Shown: positions 1-3,321 of the stretch, in pieces
Numbering within the stretch: the first letter of the stretch is position 1
Layout: the number at the start of each line of letters is the position of its first letter
Assembly (NCBI GenBank): GCA_002449575.1
Contig: DJXC01000052.1
Span: 1 to 5,054, forward strand
Length of the DNA stretch: 5,054 nt
Source: Ruminococcus sp. UBA7014
GTDB lineage: Bacteria; Bacillota; Clostridia; Oscillospirales; Ruminococcaceae
Reading direction: 5' to 3'
Notes under the pieces: generated by a model
What the model saw: only the letters and a program-made list of their open reading frames with translations
Told to the model about the DNA's origin: nothing
Database searches by the model: none
Program-made: the position numbers and the translations under genes

Positions 1-104
1 TGATAAAAAACCTGAAAAAATAAAGAAGTGAAAAAGACACAGCACAGCCATGCCTTTTTCAGCAAAAAATAAGAGAAAGAGGTTAGAAATCATTTTCCAT
101 TTCC

Positions 105-133
105 ATTATACCAGAATTTTCAGCGGTTTACAA
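105..133 (-). promoter_or_regulatory. Predicted sigma-A type promoter reading left, out of the window
   Basis: On the minus strand there is a perfect TATAAT at 110-105, preceded by TGG (an extended -10). A TTGTAA -35 lies at 133-128, with exactly 17 bp between the hexamers. Transcription would start near 98 and run off the left edge. This is the usual vegetative promoter architecture of Firmicutes. The product is unknown because almost all of the transcript lies outside the window. The main doubt is that the sequence here is very AT-rich, so chance matches are more likely. Confidence 0.5.
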
Positions 134-142
134 GTATTTTTT

Positions 143-160
143 CAAAAATAAAAATTTTTG
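143..160. repeat. AT-rich inverted repeat (7-bp arms)
   Basis: Arms 143-149 (CAAAAAT) and 154-160 (ATTTTTG) are perfect complements around an AAAA loop. The repeat lies behind the divergent promoters, between their -35 elements. It could be a weak terminator-like hairpin or a protein site, but in sequence this AT-rich it may be chance. Confidence 0.3.
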
Positions 161-170
161 TATACATGCA

Positions 171-192
171 CAAAAACAGCACACTGTTTTTG
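171..192. repeat. Inverted repeat with 9-bp arms between the divergent promoters
   Basis: Arms 171-179 (CAAAAACAG) and 184-192 (CTGTTTTTG) are perfectly complementary around a CACA loop. The 3' arm ends in a T-run on the + strand and, by symmetry, on the minus strand too. It could therefore act as a small bidirectional terminator insulating the two promoters, or as an operator. No gene enters it from either side within the window, so its role is unproven. Confidence 0.4.
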
Positions 193-241
193 ACATTACA
201 GACAAAAACAAGCCGGATTTCAGAAAAATTGTTTTTGCCAC

Positions 242-270
242 TTGCTTTTTTTTTTGAAATATGTTATAAT
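242..270 (+). promoter_or_regulatory. Predicted promoter of the SRP RNA (and probably dnaX operon)
   Basis: A perfect TATAAT at 265-270 is preceded by TGT (extended -10). A TTGCTT -35 lies at 242-247, giving a 17-bp spacer. Transcription would start around 277-278, about 26 nt before the SRP RNA closing helix, so the 5' leader would have to be trimmed. A run of ten T residues (246-255) overlaps the end of the -35 and the first half of the spacer. No other promoter is visible before dnaX, so this one probably also drives dnaX-ybaB-recR by read-through. Confidence 0.75.
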
Positions 271-279
271 AAACTACAG

Positions 280-300
280 AGTTCAGAAAAGTCTGAAACT
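280..300 (+). other. Small hairpin in the 5' leader of the SRP RNA transcript
   Basis: TTCAGA (282-287) pairs with TCTGAA (292-297) around an AAAG loop. The stem extends by two more pairs (280-281 with 299-300) if A298 is bulged out. It sits between the predicted transcription start and the mature SRP RNA, where it could mark or stabilise a processing site. This is inference from base pairing only. Confidence 0.35.
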
Positions 301-303
301 TTC

Positions 304-427
304 TTCGGAATATAGGTGTGCGGGCCCTGTGCAATGATTTGCCGTGAACCATGTCAGGCAGGGAACTGAGCAGCATTAAGCGGATTGTCTCATGTGCCGC
401 AGCAAGCCTGCACACCTATGTTCCGAA
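304..427 (+). ncRNA. ffs: Small signal recognition particle RNA (4.5S-type SRP RNA)
   Basis: This is the RNA scaffold of the signal recognition particle. It binds Ffh (SRP54) and takes ribosomes making membrane or secreted proteins to FtsY at the membrane. The conserved domain IV hairpin is clear. GTCAGG at 353-358 and AGCAGC at 369-374 form the Ffh-binding internal loop, and the 3-bp stem CAG/CTG (359-361 and 366-368) carries a GGAA tetraloop (362-365). The motif GTGAACC (344-350) and the CATTAAGCGG stretch after the loop also fit bacterial SRP RNAs. The ends are defined by an 18-bp closing helix (304-321 with 410-427) interrupted only by one wobble pair. The length of about 124 nt suits the small type without an Alu domain, unlike the roughly 270-nt Bacillus form. 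The mature ends are approximate. The location directly before dnaX is common in Firmicutes. Confidence 0.93.
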
Positions 428-434
428 TTTTTTT
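410..434 (+). terminator. Intrinsic terminator formed by the SRP RNA closing helix
   Basis: The 3' strand of the SRP RNA closing helix (410-427) is followed immediately by seven T residues (428-434), the layout of a rho-independent terminator. The apical part is the whole SRP RNA, not a small loop, so the efficiency is uncertain. Some polymerases must pass it to transcribe dnaX, whose ribosome binding site begins only about 10 nt further on. Confidence 0.6.
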
Positions 435-459
435 GAGTGCAGAGAAAGGGGGAATTCTG

Positions 460-2034
460 ATGTATCAGGCTTTATACAGAAAATGGAGACCAATGACGTT
501 TGCAGATGTGCTTTCTCAGCCACAGATAACAACTACTTTGCAGAATCAGCTCAAATCCGGAACAACGGCTCACGCCTATCTGTTTACGGGTTCAAGAGGT
601 ACAGGAAAAACAACCTGTGCCAGAATCCTTGCAAAAGCTGTCAACTGTGAACACCCCCGTCCGGACGGGAATCCCTGTCTGGAATGCGAAATCTGTAAAG
701 CCGCCGAACAAGGCATTCTGTCCGACCTGACCGAAATTGATGCTGCTTCTAATAACAGTGTGGAAGATATCCGTGATTTGCGTGATGCAACTGTCTATAC
801 ACCAGAAAAATGTAAATTCCGGATTTATATCATCGATGAAGTGCATATGCTTTCAACCAGTGCATTCAATGCCCTGCTGAAAATTATGGAAGAACCGCCT
901 CCGTATGTCAAGTTCATTTTGGCGACAACCGAAATTCATAAAGTTCCGGCTACTATTATTTCCAGATGTCAGAGATATGATTTCCGGAGAATTCAGCAGA
1001 AAGATTTAGTGTCCCGTCTGCTGTATATCGCAGAACAGGAACATATTAGTCTGGAAACATCTGCTGCTGAACTGATGGCAAGGCTTTCTGATGGTGGTAT
1101 GAGAGATGCCATTTCACTGCTTGACAGATGCTCCGCCTATGGTGAAACGATTACAGTACAGATGACTGCTGAAGCTGCCGGAACTGCCGGAAGAGAATAT
1201 CTGATTCAGATTCTGGAAAAAATGCAGCAGAAAGATGTCTCCGGAATTCTGGAAATTATCGCACAACTGCACGAAAATTCTAAAGATTTGCAGAGACTTT
1301 GTGAAGAATTGATTCTTATGCAAAGAGATGTTCTTCTGCTCAAAGCTGCCGGAGATATTTCACTTCTGCACTGTATGGCGGACGAAGTGCCGGCATTACA
1401 GAAACTTGCTTCTGTTCAGGATATGGATACTGTTATGCATGTACTCAACATGCTTCAGACCTGCCGTGAACGTATGAATCGTGCTGTGAACAAGCGTGTC
1501 GAACTCGAAATGACACTGATTCGTATCTGTACAGTTTCTGCTGTACAGAATCCTTCCACCGGAATGGTCAATTCTGCTGAATTTCAGCAGCTTATGGAAA
1601 AAATCAGGCAGCTCGAACAGCAGCAGCCTGTGAACGAAGACCCACGCACAAAACCTCATGCCTCTCCTCATCCTGAACCGAAACCGGAAGTCGATATGAA
1701 GAAACTCAGGCGTTCTGATTTCAAGCCGCTGCCGCAGTGGGCAGATATTCTGGAAGAATGCGGAAAACTGAACCCGGCTGTACTTGGAACATTGGCAGGC
1801 TCGAAAGCAGAGGTTTATGCCAATATTATGCTTATCACTGCCGAAAATCCGCTGTTCCTGACAATGTTTGAACAAAAGGAACATGCAAAATCTCTCAGTC
1901 AGGCAATTTTTAATATTCTCGGCAAATGGTTTGTCATTCGTGTGAAATGTTCTGCTGAATCTGTCAAGCCCCGGCCTGTGGAAGAAATGATTGAACGTGC
2001 TAAAAACAGTGGCATTCATACCACTGTCATATAA
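460..2034 (+). CDS. dnaX: DNA polymerase III subunits gamma/tau (clamp loader ATPase)
   Basis: This is the AAA+ ATPase of the clamp loader, which opens and loads the beta sliding clamp on primed DNA and organises the replisome. The 524-residue protein starts MYQALYRKWRP, the standard DnaX beginning. The ATG at 460 is chosen because AAAGGGGG (445-452) lies 7 nt upstream; the frame runs further up, but only into the SRP RNA. Visible motifs are Walker A GSRGTGKT (44-51), a zinc module with Cys63, 73, 76 and 79 (first spacing nine residues), Walker B IIDEVH (124-129), sensor 1 LATTE (154-158), the SRC motif with its arginine finger (168-170), and sensor 2 GGMRDA (212-217). The collar domain follows to about residue 360, then a Gln/Pro-rich linker (about 385-412) and a C-terminal domain (about 415-524) that could be a short tau-type tail. 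The protein is shorter than E. coli tau (643). No convincing programmed frameshift heptamer was seen, so a separate gamma product is not predicted. Confidence 0.97.
   Translation: MYQALYRKWRPMTFADVLSQPQITTTLQNQLKSGTTAHAYLFTGSRGTGKTTCARILAKAVNCEHPRPDGNPCLECEICKAAEQGILSDLTEIDAASNNSVEDIRDLRDATVYTPEKCKFRIYIIDEVHMLSTSAFNALLKIMEEPPPYVKFILATTEIHKVPATIISRCQRYDFRRIQQKDLVSRLLYIAEQEHISLETSAAELMARLSDGGMRDAISLLDRCSAYGETITVQMTAEAAGTAGREYLIQILEKMQQKDVSGILEIIAQLHENSKDLQRLCEELILMQRDVLLLKAAGDISLLHCMADEVPALQKLASVQDMDTVMHVLNMLQTCRERMNRAVNKRVELEMTLIRICTVSAVQNPSTGMVNSAEFQQLMEKIRQLEQQQPVNEDPRTKPHASPHPEPKPEVDMKKLRRSDFKPLPQWADILEECGKLNPAVLGTLAGSKAEVYANIMLITAENPLFLTMFEQKEHAKSLSQAIFNILGKWFVIRVKCSAESVKPRPVEEMIERAKNSGIHTTVI
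2006..2027 (+). other. Hairpin at the 3' end of dnaX
   Basis: ACAGTGG (2006-2012) pairs perfectly with CCACTGT (2021-2027) around an 8-nt loop, inside the last codons of dnaX. No T-run follows, so it is not a standard terminator. It could be an mRNA processing or stability element between dnaX and ybaB, or coincidence. Confidence 0.3.
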
Positions 2035-2080
2035 AAGATTTCTATTTAAATTAAATTTAACAAAAGGAGAAATTTCAGTT

Positions 2081-2428
2081 ATGAAAGCAAGAATCCCGAA
2101 GGGCGCAGGCAATAACGCCCAGAACATGAACTCTATGATTCGTCAGGCACAGAAAATGCAGGACCAGATTACTGAATTACAGGACGACATCGAAGCCCGT
2201 GACTTTACCACTACCGCAGGCGGCGGCGCAGTCGAACTTGTTATGACTGGGAAGAAAACTATCAAGTCCCTGACCATCAAGAAAGAAGCTGTTGACCCCG
2301 AAGATGTTGAAATGCTTCAGGATTTAATCATCAGTGCCGTGAACGAAGCTGTCAGCCAGATTGAAGAAACTACCGAAAATGAAATGAGCAAAATCACCGG
2401 TGGTGTTTCTCTGCCCGGTTTATTCTAA
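2081..2428 (+). CDS. ybaB: YbaB/EbfC family nucleoid-associated DNA-binding protein
   Basis: This small protein (115 residues) of the YbaB/EbfC family forms dimers that bind DNA and are thought to help organise the nucleoid. Its exact role in the dnaX-recR operon is not settled. The start at 2081 is set by a good AAAAGGAGA site (2062-2070) 10 nt upstream; the longer frame from 1991 overlaps dnaX and lacks such a site. Family features are the N-terminal helix with the NMNSMIRQAQKMQDQI stretch (residues 15-30), the central AGGGAVELVMTGKK beta region (46-59), the IKSLTIKKEAVDPEDVEMLQ segment (61-80), a second long helix (about 79-104), and the C-terminal GLF (113-115). The length is typical. It begins 46 nt after dnaX in a very AT-rich gap and ends 3 nt before recR, so it is almost certainly co-transcribed with both. 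Gene names ebfC and ybaB are used interchangeably. Confidence 0.95.
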   Translation: MKARIPKGAGNNAQNMNSMIRQAQKMQDQITELQDDIEARDFTTTAGGGAVELVMTGKKTIKSLTIKKEAVDPEDVEMLQDLIISAVNEAVSQIEETTENEMSKITGGVSLPGLF

Positions 2429-2431
2429 AAG

Positions 2432-3034
2432 ATGGCAAATCATGATGCACTGCCGCTTGTCATACTGACAGAACAGTTTGCAAAACTGCCGGGTATCGGA
2501 ATGAAATCCGCTGCCCGGCTTGCCTATCATGTTATGTCAATGAATCCGGCAGATGTCGAGACCTTTGCACAGGCACTCCTGAACGCCCGGCGCACTGTGC
2601 ATTACTGCCGCTGTTGTGAAAATCTCACAGACAAGGAATTATGCCCCGTCTGCGAAGATGATGCCAGAGACAAGTCTGTCATCTGTGTAGTAGAAACTCC
2701 AAAGGATATTTCTGCATTTGAACGTACAGGTGAATACAAAGGGGTTTATCATGTTCTGCACGGACTAATTTCACCGCTGAAAAATGTGCTGCCTGATGAT
2801 TTGAAAATCCGTTCACTTGTGGCACGAGTGCAGAAAGGCGGTATAAATGAAGTCATTATGGCAACAAATCCCACTGTGGAAGGCGATGCAACAGCCGCTT
2901 ATATCTCACAGTTACTCAAACCGCTTGGTGTAAAAGTTACCCGGCTTGCATTCGGACTTCCGGTTGGTGGTATGCTGGAATATGCAGATGAAGTTACACT
3001 TTACAAGGCTTTGGAAAACAGAAATACAATGTAA
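2432..3034 (+). CDS. recR: Recombination mediator protein RecR
   Basis: RecR works with RecO (and RecF) to load RecA onto single-stranded DNA at gaps during repair. The 200-residue length is normal for the family. From the N-terminus one sees the helix-hairpin-helix segment LPGIGMKSAARLAYH (19-33) and a four-cysteine zinc finger with Cys59, 62, 71 and 74. The Toprim domain starts at VICVVE (83-88) and carries the TNPTVEGDATAAYI acidic motif (145-158, including Glu150 and Asp152). The C-terminal signature GLPVGGMLEYADEVTLYKALENR lies at 175-197. The start is the ATG at 2432, only 3 nt after ybaB stops. No good ribosome binding site precedes it, so translation is probably coupled to that of ybaB. 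It is the last gene of the operon and is followed at once by a strong terminator. No missing key residue was noticed. Confidence 0.97.
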   Translation: MANHDALPLVILTEQFAKLPGIGMKSAARLAYHVMSMNPADVETFAQALLNARRTVHYCRCCENLTDKELCPVCEDDARDKSVICVVETPKDISAFERTGEYKGVYHVLHGLISPLKNVLPDDLKIRSLVARVQKGGINEVIMATNPTVEGDATAAYISQLLKPLGVKVTRLAFGLPVGGMLEYADEVTLYKALENRNTM

Positions 3035-3036
3035 TC

Positions 3037-3071
3037 AAAAGAAGCTCTCTTGCAAAAGAGAGCTTCTTTTT
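3037..3071 (+). terminator. Rho-independent terminator after recR
   Basis: A perfect 15-bp stem (3037-3051 with 3056-3070) closes a GCAA loop, a GNRA-type tetraloop. The core is GAAGCTCTC/GAGAGCTTC, and the descending arm runs into a TTTTT tail (3067-3071). It begins 2 nt after the recR stop codon and marks the end of the dnaX-ybaB-recR operon. Confidence 0.93.
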
Positions 3072-3182
3072 GTATGACTTTCTGAACTTATTCTCAGAAT
3101 ATTCATAATTTGTTTAAAACTGCTGAATTCTGGAAAAAAATTTCTACATAAAAAATCCCGAAAATTCATAAATTTCATAAAA

Positions 3183-3240
3183 TGTTCACAAATTCAGATG
3201 CCGTTTGTGCTATAATAGAATTGTGAACACATAGTGAACA
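3183..3240. promoter_or_regulatory. Candidate operator: three GTGAACA half-sites around the promoter
   Basis: TGTTCACAA at 3183-3191, overlapping the proposed -35, is the perfect 9-bp inverse of TTGTGAACA at 3221-3229, at the predicted start of transcription. A second direct copy, GTGAACA at 3234-3240, lies 11 bp after the GTGAACA at 3223-3229, one helical turn. Such spacing is typical of tandem sites bound by response regulators of the OmpR/PhoB type, but the identity of any regulator is not shown by the sequence. Confidence 0.4.
3185..3216 (+). promoter_or_regulatory. Predicted promoter of the secreted multi-modular protein
   Basis: A perfect TATAAT at 3211-3216 is preceded by TGC, giving an extended -10. 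The best -35 is TTCACA at 3185-3190, but it leaves a 20-bp spacer, longer than ideal. The promoter may therefore depend on the extended -10 or on an activator. Transcription would start near 3223, giving a leader of about 100 nt before the ATG at 3322. AT-rich sequence upstream (3098-3180), with three copies of a TTCATAA element (3102-3108, 3165-3171, 3174-3180), could aid polymerase binding. Confidence 0.6.
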
Positions 3241-3255
3241 ATTTTTGTCATCACT
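3233..3255 (+). other. Hairpin in the 5' leader of the secreted-protein mRNA
   Basis: AGTGA (3233-3237) pairs with TCACT (3251-3255), and inside it ACAA (3238-3241) pairs with TTGT (3245-3248). The hairpin has nine pairs, a CA bulge and a TTT loop. It lies about 10 nt into the predicted transcript and could protect the mRNA 5' end. It overlaps one of the GTGAACA repeats, so that copy may exist for RNA pairing and not for protein binding. It does not match a riboswitch I recognise. Confidence 0.35.
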
Positions 3256-3321
3256 GTTTATAAGATTTTGTAAGTTGTTTTCAGGGGAATTTTTATTGAT
3301 TCAGAAAGGAAGATTTTTATT

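Larger units (their letters stand above)
1..241. other. AT-rich intergenic region, no complete gene
   Basis: This stretch is strongly A/T-rich and contains no complete open frame with a convincing ribosome binding site. It holds a leftward promoter, two short inverted repeats and, at the extreme left, a hydrophobic minus-strand open frame running off the edge (from an ATG at 93 down to position 1). That frame is too short and too poorly supported to call a gene. A TTGACA hexamer at 190-195 has no -10 partner at a usable distance. The region most likely separates the SRP RNA/dnaX unit from a divergent neighbour outside the window. Confidence 0.6.

Noticed and set aside
190..218. TTGACA at 190-195 as a -35 element
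   Set aside because: No -10-like hexamer lies 16-18 bp downstream; the sequence there is GC-rich.
385..459. Extended N-terminus of dnaX starting at an ATG at 385
   Set aside because: It lies inside the SRP RNA, has no ribosome binding site, and the DnaX family starts at MYQALYRKWRP, which is at 460 behind a strong AAAGGGGG site.
1590..1630. Programmed frameshift site for a gamma form of DnaX
   Set aside because: The A6 run in GAA AAA ATC (near 1598) is not in the phase needed for a tandem -1 slip, and the similar run near 1218 has the same phase; no A AAA AAG-type heptamer was found.
1991..2080. Longer ybaB start at 1991
   Set aside because: It would overlap the dnaX end out of frame. The family-like start and a proper AGGAGA site are at 2081.
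1396..2127. Long minus-strand frame (243 codons) opposite dnaX
   Set aside because: It mirrors the codon pattern of dnaX, crosses into ybaB, and shows no recognisable domain.
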